From: Nesterenkonia sp. E16_10
GTDB taxonomy: Bacteria > Actinomycetota > Actinomycetes > Actinomycetales > Micrococcaceae
NCBI RefSeq assembly: GCF_017347085.1
Contig: NZ_JADPSA010000031.1
Location: 1-54,007, forward strand
Direction of reading: 5' to 3'
DNA: 54,007 bases
Shown here in pieces: positions 1-7,755 of this stretch. Made by a program: the position numbers and the translations under genes. Below the pieces are notes generated by a model. It did not search any database. It worked only from the letters and a program-made list of their open reading frames with translations, and was not told the DNA's origin. Position 1 is the stretch's first letter. Every line of letters begins with the position of its first letter.

Positions 1-2
1 TA

Positions 3-845
3 TGGCGTCTTCTCTTGCTTGTCATGGTCACACCAGTTTTCCTGCCCGGAGCGTCGGGCGCTAGTGCGACTCTCATAACTCGTGGACCGAAATTAGGGGG
101 TCATGCCACCTACAGCGTGAACAACATTTTGCTCGTCATGGCGCAGATGCCGGAAGCCTCGCGCATCGCAGGGTTCCGAAGCTGGCAGACTCGCGGCCGC
201 AGCGTGAAGCGCGGCGAGAAGGGTATCCGCATCCTTGGCTACGCCAAGAAGAAGCTCGAAGAAGAGAACGCCAAGGGCGAGACCGAAGAACGCTATATCG
301 AGTACTTCCCGCCGCTGTCAGTGTTCGATATCTCGCAGACCGAGATAATAGATGAGGACAAGGCCAACGCCGGAGTGATCGCGCACCGCCTCGAAGGTGA
401 AGACGCCGACGGCATCGCAGACGCCGTGGAGAAGTGGCTCACCGATGAGGGATGGACCGTCACCACGGAGACTATCGGCGGTGAGACTAACGGCATGACC
501 AGCCCCGAGCTACGCAAGGTCATTATTTCCGACAAGCTTTCACCGGCCCAACGCGCTAAGACGATGATTCACGAGGCCGCACACGTTGTGCTGCACGCTG
601 ACCAGGACCTCAGCGAGTACGTCGAGCATCGAGGCCAGAAGGAGACCGAGGCCGAGAGCGTCGCCTACGTCGTCGCGGGAATGTTCGGACTGGACACCAG
701 CAGTTACACCATTGGGTATATCGCAGGTTGGGCGCAGGGTGACACCAAGATAATACGCAGCACCGCCGCCCACGTTCTGAAAGCCTCACACATCATCTAC
801 GAGGCATTGACCGAGACCGCCGAGCAGGTCGAAGCAGCAGCCTAA
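3..845 (+). CDS. ardC: ArdC-like antirestriction / ImmA-type zinc peptidase domain protein, 5' end cut or altered
   Basis: The protein resembles plasmid ArdC antirestriction proteins. It has an N-terminal ssDNA-binding-like segment (YSVNN, then a GFRSWQTRGRSVKRGEKGI stretch) and a C-terminal zincin domain with HEAAH near residue 186-190 and a following glutamate-rich helix (ETEAES). ArdC proteins protect incoming plasmid DNA from host restriction after conjugation. The frame is open from base 3, so the gene may start left of the window; the first ATG in frame is at 15. The first ~30 residues (proline/glycine rich) do not look like an ArdC start, which normally has a helical lead-in before YSVNN. 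This suggests a truncation, junction or frameshift close to the window edge. The stop is followed directly by a strong hairpin. The domain call is firm; the 5' end is not. Confidence 0.75.
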   Translation, partial: WRLLLLVMVTPVFLPGASGASATLITRGPKLGGHATYSVNNILLVMAQMPEASRIAGFRSWQTRGRSVKRGEKGIRILGYAKKKLEEENAKGETEERYIEYFPPLSVFDISQTEIIDEDKANAGVIAHRLEGEDADGIADAVEKWLTDEGWTVTTETIGGETNGMTSPELRKVIISDKLSPAQRAKTMIHEAAHVVLHADQDLSEYVEHRGQKETEAESVAYVVAGMFGLDTSSYTIGYIAGWAQGDTKIIRSTAAHVLKASHIIYEALTETAEQVEAAA

Positions 846-859
846 GCAACACACAGAGA

Positions 860-902
860 GAGGCCCGGACCTAGCTATCCAAACTAGCTAGGTACGGGCC
901 TC
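860..902. terminator. Strong bidirectional hairpin terminator
   Basis: Two 18-base arms (860-877 and 885-902) pair with one mismatch around a 7-base loop. A T-rich run (tcttcttt) follows on the plus strand. It lies between the convergent ardC-like gene and the EamA transporter gene and can serve both. Confidence 0.85.
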
Positions 903-1025
903 TTCTTTGATTCTAGCGCGGTATCGGTATGCACCGCATCGAGCGGTGCAAACCGGCGAGGGGCTGCCGCCCCTCGCGCTCCCCGCCGACCCTACTTTCG
1001 AGGATGTTTCGCTCAACGAAGGCTC

Positions 1026-1964
1026 TCAGTGGGCTCGATGAGACGGATGGAGAGATCCCATAGATGATTCTGCGGGTGTTCTGCGACTGAGAATAATGCC
1101 GGTAATGACAACAGCTGCGCCTATGGGCTGGTTCCACGTGATCGTTTCGGACAGGATGAGGGCGCCGAGGGCTACGCCAATGACTGGACTCAGATACGTG
1201 ACACTCGATGCCACAGTGGCACCCCAACCCGCCACGATGTTGGTATTCCAGATGTAGGCCAGTCCAGTTCCAAAGACACCTAGGGCCACCATGCTGGAAA
1301 CCACCGAGGGGGAGAGCGTGAGGCCGTTCCAATCCATGAAGGGCACAGTGACCAGTAGAAGTGCTGCGCCAACACTCACTTGGATCGTCGCGACTGAGAC
1401 TGCAGCCACTCCCAAGGGAGAGACGAATTTCCTTAGGTATACGAAGGCTATTCCGTAGCTCACTGTTGCCGTCAAGCATGCGAGTTGGGCCGTGAAGCTT
1501 GGACTGTTGAGGTCGTCGTCGATCTGCCAGGGAGCGAGGACCATCATCAGTCCCACGAGTCCGATTCCAAGACCCAGAAGCTGGAATCGATGGGGACGTT
1601 CTGATCGGAGCGCCACCAAAGTGACGAGCAAAGTCATCAGGGGAGTCGTGGCGTTGTAGATGCTCGCGAGACCCGAGGGTATGTGTTGTGTGGCCCATGC
1701 GAAGAGCGTGAAGGGAATGACGCACAGGAGAACTGATACCACCGAGATGTGAGCCCAAGTTCTAGGCTCTCTGGGAAGCTTGATCCGCATGGCGAGACAT
1801 AGGCCCAGGAGTGTCAGTGATCCTAGTGTCATACGCACGACTACGACTTGGATGGGTGAGAGACCATCGAGTCCTATTCGCATGAACAGGAAACTTGATC
1901 CCCAGGTCAGGGCGAGGGCAGCGAACTGCAAAGGCAGCAAACGAGGGATTGTTGCGGTAGACAC
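1026..1964 (-). CDS. EamA/DMT-family transporter
   Basis: This 312-residue integral membrane protein shows the two-fold EamA repeat of the drug/metabolite transporter superfamily, with about ten hydrophobic helices. The first EamA unit starts with the characteristic ALTWGSSFLFMRIG segment, and the second repeat includes ALGVFGTGLAYIWNT and SPVIGVALGALILSE. Such permeases export amino acids or other small metabolites or drugs across the cytoplasmic membrane; the substrate cannot be read here. The gene is monocistronic and converges on the ardC-like gene across a shared terminator. Nothing ties it to conjugation, so it is probably accessory cargo. Family assignment is confident, substrate unknown. 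Confidence 0.85.
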   Translation of the reverse strand: MSTATIPRLLPLQFAALALTWGSSFLFMRIGLDGLSPIQVVVVRMTLGSLTLLGLCLAMRIKLPREPRTWAHISVVSVLLCVIPFTLFAWATQHIPSGLASIYNATTPLMTLLVTLVALRSERPHRFQLLGLGIGLVGLMMVLAPWQIDDDLNSPSFTAQLACLTATVSYGIAFVYLRKFVSPLGVAAVSVATIQVSVGAALLLVTVPFMDWNGLTLSPSVVSSMVALGVFGTGLAYIWNTNIVAGWGATVASSVTYLSPVIGVALGALILSETITWNQPIGAAVVITGIILSRRTPAESSMGSLHPSHRAH

Positions 1965-2079
1965 TGAACAGGCGCTCCTGAGTTGATGATCGAAGGCATT
2001 TAAGTCTTTTCAATCTCATCGCATTCAGGAAGGAATAACTGGCGGTTTTCAGACGCGACCCTGAGCCAGTTGGTACAGA

Positions 2080-2124
2080 AGAAGGTGCCACCAGGGACCC
2101 GTTCAGAATCCGGTGGCACCTTCT
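2080..2124 (-). terminator. Hairpin after the small HTH/coiled-coil operon
   Basis: Perfect 13-base arms (2080-2092 and 2112-2124, agaaggtgccacc and its complement) flank a 19-base loop. It sits just downstream of the leftward gene ending at 2148. The poly-U tail is weak. Confidence 0.65.
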
Positions 2125-2147
2125 CGTCCGGAGTGTCGAAGCGACCT

Positions 2148-2447
2148 CTAGTTGTGCGTCATTTCGTAGTTCACGCGCTCCCGCGTATCGCTCTCAGTGT
2201 CGCCCGTCTTGCGTGCGGCACTCTTCGGTGGCTTCGCAAACTTGGTGACCTGAGCGCGTGTCCAACCCTGCTTTTCGGCAGCGGCCATAAGTCGCTTCTC
2301 TTCCTTCTTTGCTTCGTTGAGTTCGTGTTCAAGATCTACCCGCCGCGCAACGGCTTTGGCGAGATCTTCAACGGCGGACATGCGCTCTTCGTTGACCTTC
2401 TTGGCTTCGTCCAGAACGTGGCGCTGTGCTGGTGTCAGTTCACTCAT
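2148..2447 (-). CDS. Small coiled-coil protein of unknown function
   Basis: This 99-residue charged protein is predicted to be almost entirely helical up to about residue 65 (repeated EAKK, EDLAKAV and LEHELNEAKKEEKRL heptad-like patterns), followed by a basic, lysine-rich tail. Its start codon overlaps the stop of the upstream HTH gene by 4 bases (ATGA), so the two are translationally coupled. The position, facing away from the mobilization operon, suggests a plasmid housekeeping or transfer-regulation role, but no function can be assigned. I recognise no domain. Confidence 0.7.
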   Translation of the reverse strand: MSELTPAQRHVLDEAKKVNEERMSAVEDLAKAVARRVDLEHELNEAKKEEKRLMAAAEKQGWTRAQVTKFAKPPKSAARKTGDTESDTRERVNYEMTHN

Positions 2448-2707
2448 ACCGATGAGTCTACGTCTGGTAGCCGTTCCTTTTGAAGGGGCGCAACTACAAC
2501 GTCAGAGCTGCTGACCCTGAGAGTGGTCTCAGGGTCCTTAACCTGCCCGATGATCCACTGATGCACCGTGGAATCCACGTATCTAATCGTGTCGGGTTTG
2601 ATGGTCAACCAGACCGGCCCGAGTCCGAGACTGCGCCAGTATGCGAGATCTTCTTCTGAGACGTCGAGCTGTTCTGCTACTTCGCTGGGAGTGATGATCC
2701 GGGACAT
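2444..2707 (-). CDS. Excisionase/MerR-like helix-turn-helix protein
   Basis: The start at 2707 is chosen because an excellent Shine-Dalgarno sequence (aggaggt) lies 5-6 bases upstream; the longer open frame to 2992 has no such signal and reads as non-coding. The 87-residue protein begins MSRIITPSEVAEQLDVSEED, a winged-helix fold of the HTH_17/excisionase kind (ITPSEVAEQLDVS, helix 2, LAYWRSLGLGP, recognition part). Such proteins usually repress their own operon or act as directionality factors. It is divergent from the mobilization operon across a palindrome-rich gap, so it may regulate that operon. It is coupled to the coiled-coil gene downstream. Confidence 0.75.
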   Translation of the reverse strand: MSRIITPSEVAEQLDVSEEDLAYWRSLGLGPVWLTIKPDTIRYVDSTVHQWIIGQVKDPETTLRVSSSDVVVAPLQKERLPDVDSSV

Positions 2708-2983
2708 GGTTACCTCCTGGTTTGCTTGGTCACCGTTCTTTTCGGCAACTGCCGAACATCGGGTGGAGCAGGTTCGGTCAAGCCTGGAGAGTGGTCCGTG
2801 GAATACCGGAGCGATTGAGCGCAGCGATTGAGTGAGGATATGCCGCGAAAGCCGGTCGGAAGGCTTTACCGGTTCTGCGGAGTCCGTAAGCTTCCCCTGC
2901 GAAAAGAACGCTTGTCTTTTCAGGTTCGCACGTAGGAGCGTCCAAAGACCCACATAAGGTGTCCCGGTCGGAGCAAGCTGTAG

Positions 2984-3000
2984 AGTTAGCACGGCTAACT
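2984..3000. promoter_or_regulatory. 7-bp dyad upstream of the mobilization operon
   Basis: AGTTAGC and GCTAACT are separated by acg. It is a possible operator or relaxosome protein site. Confidence 0.45.
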
Positions 3001-3039
3001 GGCTTTCGGCCCTTGTCGCTGCGCTGGGCCTGTGGCACC

Positions 3040-3060
3040 CTTGAACCCATAGGGTTCAAG
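3040..3060. promoter_or_regulatory. 9-bp perfect dyad just upstream of the mobC-like gene
   Basis: CTTGAACCC and GGGTTCAAG flank ata. The dyad ends 25 bases before the GTG start at 3086. It may be a relaxosome site or an operator for autoregulation by the RHH-like MobC protein. Confidence 0.5.
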
Positions 3061-3085
3061 CGTCGTTGCACTGGGCGGAAGGGCG

Positions 3086-3499
3086 GTGAGTTTCATGGCA
3101 GGACGGATGCGGCAAGCGAACGCCAAGGGCGGTCGCCCGATCCGTCGTGAGGTGAAGCTGACCGAGTTCGAGGACAACGCCCTCTACTTCGCAGCTTCCC
3201 AGGCCGGCATGACGCCCGCGCGATTCCTGAAGGAATCTGCGCTGTCCCGAGAGCGCGGCATGTCCGTGGCGGAGCGCCACGAACTGAGCACCCGGCTGCA
3301 TCAGATCCAAGGATCTCTTGCCGCAGTCGGCAACAACATCAATCAGCTCGCCCGTCGCGCCAACGTCGAGGAAGCCGTCACCAAGGAGATCAGCGCGGAG
3401 CTGACTCACTCACTGGCCCGAGTCCGCGCCGTGATGAACGAGATCAGTGACGCGCTGCCGAGCCTGGCAGTCTCGCCCGAAGAGGCCGATGCCACATGA
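3086..3499 (+). CDS. mobC: MobC-like relaxosome accessory protein
   Basis: The 137-residue protein has the organisation of plasmid MobC proteins: a basic N-terminus (GGRPIRREVKLTEFEDNAL), a ribbon-helix-helix-like DNA-binding part, and a helical MobC region containing the typical AVGNNINQLARRAN segment. MobC proteins bind near oriT and help the relaxase open the nic site. The start is GTG at 3086 (GGAAGG upstream); ATG at 3095 is an alternative. The stop overlaps the relaxase start by 3-4 bases (ATGATG), indicating translational coupling. It is the first gene of the rightward mobilization operon. Confidence 0.85.
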   Translation: MSFMAGRMRQANAKGGRPIRREVKLTEFEDNALYFAASQAGMTPARFLKESALSRERGMSVAERHELSTRLHQIQGSLAAVGNNINQLARRANVEEAVTKEISAELTHSLARVRAVMNEISDALPSLAVSPEEADAT

Positions 3500-4983
3500 T
3501 GCCTAACGTCACGCAAGGTGGTCGCATGGCTGGACTCGTCATGTACCTTGCCGGTCCAGGTCGAGCCAACGAGCACACCGATCAGCGCCTCATCGCTGGA
3601 CATGACTTGGTGACCTTCGCCGTTGAACCAGGCAAGGCACTTAGCCGCGATGATGCGCTGGATATCGCTAATGTTCTTGACGCTCCACGCAAGCAGCACG
3701 GCACGACCGTTCAGGTGCCAGTGAAAGAGTTCGACCAGGAAACCTCGCAGTACGTGACGACCGGCCACAAGGACGCTCACGTCTGGCATTGCTCGCTTGC
3801 CCTGAAAGCGGATGAGGGAAAGCTCAGCGATGAGAAGTGGGCTGAGATCGCGCAGGACTTTGTAGAGGGCATGGGTTTCATCGACCCGGACGGCGCAAAG
3901 ACTTCCCGGTGGGCTGCCATTCACCACGGAGTGTCCAAGAACGGCAATGACCACATTCATATCGCCGTGCAGATGGTCCGCGAGGACGGCACCAAAGCAG
4001 ACGTTCACTTTGATAAGCGCCGGTCACAGAAAGTCGTCGGAGAGATCGAGAAGAAGCACGGTCTCGTAGTGCTCGAATCCAGGGACAAGAGTCGCGGTCT
4101 CGCCGGAGATAAGCCGGCCGAGCGCACCACTGCGCAGCGCAACAACCAGGCGATGCCGGCCCCGGTGGAGCTGCGCCGCCGGATGCGCTCAGCCCTGGCC
4201 ACATCATCGAATCAGCACGAGTACGTGCAGCGCCTCATGGACTCAGGCGTGCGCGTGGCTCCACGCTTCGCCAAGGGCTCCACAGATCACGTCGTGGGCT
4301 ACCGAGTCGGCCTTGCCCCTGAGAAGGGATCAGGTCAGCCGACGATCTACTATGCGCCCTCGAAGATCGACCGCACGCTAGGTTGGCCCTACATCAGCGC
4401 CCGGTTCAACGGCGAGGGCAAAGAGGGTGCAGATCGTCTCCTACGCGGCATTCATTCCGGCTCCATCGTGCAGCCAGACCGCGCGAGTAAGGTCCACGAT
4501 TTCGAGCCGCGCCGAGCGCAGCAGCTTATGGGCGGCAACACCGCCCCCGATGCGCTGGCGAACATCTACGCCCGAGTCTCTATGTCGATGGAGCGCGACA
4601 AGCCGGGAGTGTTCCACCAGCTCTCGGAGAACTACGCGCGCGCCGCTCAGGGAGGCGGCAACGCCGCCCACGCGATACGACTGGGCGGGCGGTTCGCTTC
4701 AAAGAACTCTGCACGCAGTTGGCTCGCTGTCTTGCAGCAAGCGAACCGGCTGGCCCGGGCCATGACCGATGACAAACTGGCCAGCAGCCGCCCGCAGCTT
4801 ACCGCCGCGACCTTGCCGGTTCTGGCCCAGGCAGATCGGATCATCCGGGCCGAGATTATCCGGGTGCAAAAGGAGACCGCGAGCAGCACGGTCGCCGCGC
4901 CGACGAAGGAACCACCTACACGAACCCCCATGAGTGTTCATCGCCCCCAAAGTGGCATTGCTGACCGGGGACACGGACGCTAA
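3496..4983 (+). CDS. Conjugative relaxase (MOBP/Q-type Relaxase domain)
   Basis: This 495-residue protein opens with the actinobacterial relaxase pattern GLVMYLAGPGR followed by NEHTDQRLIAGHD. Tyr17 is the likely nucleophile that covalently holds the nicked strand. The metal-binding motif III appears as HH at residues 143-144 with DHIH at 152-155. The catalytic domain covers roughly residues 1-200; the rest is basic and helical, probably for DNA or T4SS contact. It cuts oriT and pilots the transferred strand to the VirD4 coupling protein. It is translationally coupled to mobC and followed 21 bases later by the coiled-coil gene. Family call is firm; the MOB class is not resolved by eye. Confidence 0.9.
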   Translation: MMPNVTQGGRMAGLVMYLAGPGRANEHTDQRLIAGHDLVTFAVEPGKALSRDDALDIANVLDAPRKQHGTTVQVPVKEFDQETSQYVTTGHKDAHVWHCSLALKADEGKLSDEKWAEIAQDFVEGMGFIDPDGAKTSRWAAIHHGVSKNGNDHIHIAVQMVREDGTKADVHFDKRRSQKVVGEIEKKHGLVVLESRDKSRGLAGDKPAERTTAQRNNQAMPAPVELRRRMRSALATSSNQHEYVQRLMDSGVRVAPRFAKGSTDHVVGYRVGLAPEKGSGQPTIYYAPSKIDRTLGWPYISARFNGEGKEGADRLLRGIHSGSIVQPDRASKVHDFEPRRAQQLMGGNTAPDALANIYARVSMSMERDKPGVFHQLSENYARAAQGGGNAAHAIRLGGRFASKNSARSWLAVLQQANRLARAMTDDKLASSRPQLTAATLPVLAQADRIIRAEIIRVQKETASSTVAAPTKEPPTRTPMSVHRPQSGIADRGHGR

Positions 4984-5004
4984 TCCACTACGGAAGGTAG
5001 AAGC

Positions 5005-5937
5005 ATGGCCGAGAACGAAGAATCAGAGATCACTGAGAGTGTCGCCATTCTCGCGCGCACGCTCACCGGCTCCGCGATGCAAGCCAGCGAGGCGTCTACC
5101 CGTCGCCACCAGGTCGAGTCACAGCAGCGCGCTGCCGAACAGGCCAACGTGCAGCGCACGGAAGCACAGTTAGCTTCCGGGCTGCGCCAGGAGGTCTACA
5201 GCCGCGAATTCTGGCGTACCGCGTCGAGTGAGAACATCGCTGACCACATGACCGTGGCCTCACACCTTGGACGCACCCAGCCCGACGCGCGCATGGCAGC
5301 CATGCACACCGCCGATGTGCTGCGCAATGATTTCGGGATCAACGTCGAGCAGATGAACCGCGATCATCCGAACTCCTTGGAGGATCGACACCACGCGCTG
5401 CGCGATGCCCTCGATGATTACTTCACCCGGGCACGCTCCGACGCCGAAGCGGACCAGGGACGCATCGACGCGCAGCGTGAAACCACTACCCCCGAGGTCG
5501 AAACACCGACCCTGGAGAACGAGGCCGAGCAGTCGGCCGAGCAGTCAGAGGCAGCCGCGCCGGCCGAGGCCGGTAAGACCCAGAACGGTGCAGAGGTCAA
5601 CGCGGCCGAGGACCGCGCCGCCGAGGCCAAGACCTCAGAGACCGCGAACCTTGCCGCCGCTGACCGGGCTGGCTCAGAGGTCAACCAGGACTACGAGCAC
5701 ACCCGCGCCGAGGAAGCCACGGGAGGCCGGCAGCCGCAGCCCTATGCGCGAGTCAGCAAGCAGGAGCTTAACGAGATCCAGAAGCTCGATCCCGCCCTGG
5801 TCGCGGTGCGTCAGCGCCAGGCCCAAGGCTTCCCCATGTCGGCGCAGAAAGCCGTCACCGGGAAGGGAAACACCGGACCCACCCCGGCACGCGGAGCCGT
5901 GAAGACCCAGAGCAAGGATCAGGTGATCTCTCGATGA
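5005..5937 (+). CDS. Glu/Ala-rich coiled-coil protein of the mobilization operon
   Basis: This 310-residue protein has no domain I recognise. Residues 1-70 are helical and glutamine/alanine/glutamate rich, residues 70-150 look compact (REFWRTASSENIADHMTVAS, then DVLRNDFGINVEQM), and residues 150-240 are a low-complexity Glu/Ala stretch. The C-terminus contains YARVSKQELNEIQKLDPALV and is basic. A GGAAGGT Shine-Dalgarno precedes the ATG. Similar proteins follow relaxase genes on actinobacterial plasmids, so a role in relaxosome assembly or substrate presentation is plausible. Its stop overlaps the next start (ATGA). Confidence 0.75.
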   Translation: MAENEESEITESVAILARTLTGSAMQASEASTRRHQVESQQRAAEQANVQRTEAQLASGLRQEVYSREFWRTASSENIADHMTVASHLGRTQPDARMAAMHTADVLRNDFGINVEQMNRDHPNSLEDRHHALRDALDDYFTRARSDAEADQGRIDAQRETTTPEVETPTLENEAEQSAEQSEAAAPAEAGKTQNGAEVNAAEDRAAEAKTSETANLAAADRAGSEVNQDYEHTRAEEATGGRQPQPYARVSKQELNEIQKLDPALVAVRQRQAQGFPMSAQKAVTGKGNTGPTPARGAVKTQSKDQVISR

Positions 5938-6437
5938 GCGACACCAGCGCTTTCGCCCCCGACCTAGAGATCCCCGAGCCAGACGAGCCCGCGGAATCAC
6001 CAGCGGTCGAGGCCACCGAACCGGTGCCGGCCACAGCGGACGAAGAGACCGCCGAGGACGAAACGCCGACACTGGCCTACCCCAACGCTGGCGCATGGGT
6101 AAACGGCTGGCTACTGCCGCACTACCGGCGCGAGCTAGGCGGCAGCAAGCGCCGCTGGGACCCGAACTGGTGGCACTACGAAGAGGTAGGCGGCGCACTC
6201 GAAGCACTCTGGCAAGCCTGGGAGCATCTACGTCTGGAACCAGGGACAGGAATCGCGGTGTTCTACCGCGATTACCTCTACCCGATCATGGACCAGCTCA
6301 CCGCCGCTGACGGGCCGTTCTGGAACCTCCATACAAAGCCCCCCGAGGTCGAAAGCAACACCGTGCCCCCGGCCTGGGAGACCACACCCACGCCCCGAGG
6401 ATGGTTCCGCGAGGAAGGCGACCCCCGCGAGAACTAG
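5934..6437 (+). CDS. DUF4913 family protein
   Basis: The 167-residue protein has an acidic, disordered first ~45 residues. A DUF4913 core follows, marked by NGWLLPHYRRELGGSKRRW, DPNWWHYEEVGGALEALW, AWEHLRLEPGTGIAVFYRDY and a final proline-rich tail. DUF4913 genes recur on actinobacterial plasmids and conjugative elements beside relaxase genes; their biochemical role is unknown. The start overlaps the preceding gene by 4 bases, so it belongs to the mobilization operon. Confidence 0.85.
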   Translation: MSDTSAFAPDLEIPEPDEPAESPAVEATEPVPATADEETAEDETPTLAYPNAGAWVNGWLLPHYRRELGGSKRRWDPNWWHYEEVGGALEALWQAWEHLRLEPGTGIAVFYRDYLYPIMDQLTAADGPFWNLHTKPPEVESNTVPPAWETTPTPRGWFREEGDPREN

Positions 6438-6454
6438 TGCGCGAGAATGAGGAG

Positions 6455-7129
6455 ATGGATGCTTACGTGCGGCCCTCAGTTGAGGCGCCAGTCTTCTACG
6501 ACAGTGACGGGCAGGTCATCAACTACGGGAACCGGTGGAACGGACCACCCCTGGAAGATTCATACTCGGTAGACACGCACCCGCAGCGGTTCGCACCACT
6601 CCACATGGTTGCTGAAGCCCTCATCACGTATCTGGCGGATACCTACGACGTCGAAATCACCAAGGGTGAGGAACCTTCAAAGGATCTGATCTATCCGGCA
6701 CCACAGGCTTTGCGGGCAGTACGGATTCAGCCGAAGAATCCGAGGTGCGCGACCCTGACGTTCGTGTTCACGTCATACCCCGGCATCTTCGTGCATGCCG
6801 GTCTGCTGCACGACTTCCACTACCCGGTATGTGGGTGTGATGCCTGCGATTCCACCTGGAACCTGGAAGCAGACGAACTGGAAAGCCAGGTGCTCGCTGT
6901 CGTCACCGGGCACTATCGCGAGACGATCGAGCGCGGCTTCCGGCCGTGGGTCGAGCACGCATTCACCTACCCTGAGGGCGCGGAGTCAGGGCGGACCCGA
7001 GCACAAGACATTCCGGCTCAACGTCTCAAAGCTGCAACCCCTACCCTTCGAAGCCTCTCGGAGGGGTGGGCACCGTGGCCACGCGCAGATGGAAACATTA
7101 ATGCTGAGCCTAGGTCCGAGACTTCCTGA
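6455..7129 (+). CDS. DUF6226 family protein
   Basis: The protein from ATG 6455 is 224 residues and begins MDAYVRPSVEAPVFYDSDG, matching the usual start of the DUF6226 family. Later hallmarks are YSVDTHPQRFAPLH, TFVFTSYPGIFVHAGLLHDF and the cysteine pair CGCDAC. A GTG at 6437 and an ATG at 6401 are in frame but overlap the DUF4913 gene. The function of DUF6226 is not known; the family is common in Actinobacteria. It closes the rightward mobilization operon and converges on the leftward VirD4 operon, with its last 20 bases overlapping the opposing gene. Confidence 0.8.
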   Translation: MDAYVRPSVEAPVFYDSDGQVINYGNRWNGPPLEDSYSVDTHPQRFAPLHMVAEALITYLADTYDVEITKGEEPSKDLIYPAPQALRAVRIQPKNPRCATLTFVFTSYPGIFVHAGLLHDFHYPVCGCDACDSTWNLEADELESQVLAVVTGHYRETIERGFRPWVEHAFTYPEGAESGRTRAQDIPAQRLKAATPTLRSLSEGWAPWPRADGNINAEPRSETS

Positions 7130-7727
7130 TCTTCTCGAGCTCGGCAGCTATCTTGTCGACAGACGTGCGGACCAGGTGAAGGCTCCCGGTCGGCGCGTCA
7201 CGGGACTCCCGCCACTCGGACAGGTCGACACGGAATTCCAGAGGATCAACGTCACCGTAGGGCCCTTCGGCCGTGAGCTGGAACGTGTGTACCTGGGACT
7301 CAGCGGAACCCAGTATCTCGTGGGCGACGCCTAGAGACCACTCAATGGACCGCCCCGGCGCGATTGAGCTTATTCCCGCTGCCAACCTCTCCTGTGCGAC
7401 TCGCGAGTACTTCCCTGACTGATGATCGGGGATGGGCAGAGGAGGGTCGATGGTGACTTTTACGTTTCGCGCCACAGTGGGTCCTTCATTGGTGAGAACA
7501 AGCTGGAGCAGACCGCCTTGCTTAGTATCCGGTTGACAGTCCACCCAAAGGTTAGGCTGCATCGCCTGTTCAGCAATCTCTTTCTGGAGGCGCGTTTGCG
7601 CCACCGCAGCATTCGCGGCACGAGCGGTGAACGGCAGGGAAATAAAGGCCGCGATGGCGGCGGCTATCGCAGCAAGTGCAGCAGCCATGGTTGCTATCGA
7701 CCTTGGGTCCGTCAGAATTTCGCTCAT
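7110..7727 (-). CDS. Membrane-anchored protein of unknown function
   Basis: I choose ATG 7727 (205 residues) because the protein then begins with a short polar lead followed by a hydrophobic helix (residues ~12-33, alanine rich), a short coiled coil, and a C-terminal domain of about 140 residues (LVLTNEGPTVARNVKVTIDPPLP) that resembles beta-sandwich proteins. The N-terminal anchor suggests it is tethered to the cytoplasmic membrane. It lies 28 bases downstream of the VirD4 gene and probably shares its transcript, but I see no conjugation motif. The function is unknown. Confidence 0.65.
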   Translation of the reverse strand: MSEILTDPRSIATMAAALAAIAAAIAAFISLPFTARAANAAVAQTRLQKEIAEQAMQPNLWVDCQPDTKQGGLLQLVLTNEGPTVARNVKVTIDPPLPIPDHQSGKYSRVAQERLAAGISSIAPGRSIEWSLGVAHEILGSAESQVHTFQLTAEGPYGDVDPLEFRVDLSEWRESRDAPTGSLHLVRTSVDKIAAELEKIRKSRT

Positions 7728-7755
7728 AGGGCCAGTCTGCACGGATCTATGTCCA

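Larger units (their letters stand above)
2708..3085. other. Intergenic candidate origin of transfer and operator region
   Basis: This 378-bp gap separates the HTH operon (leftward) from the mobilization operon (rightward) and holds no convincing gene. It contains three dyads: AAAGCC/GGCTTT at 2848-2867 with an overlapping CCGGT/ACCGG, AGTTAGC-acg-GCTAACT at 2984-3000, and CTTGAACCC-ata-GGGTTCAAG at 3040-3060. About 20 bases after the first dyad is GTAAGCTTCCCCT (2886-2898), which loosely recalls the TAAG...CCCT layout of MOBQ/IncQ nic regions. A location next to mobC/relaxase is typical for oriT. The nic assignment is inference. Confidence 0.5.

Noticed and set aside
2070-2483. 137-codon plus-strand frame
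   Set aside because: It runs over a terminator hairpin and is antisense to the coiled-coil gene, which is coupled to an HTH gene.
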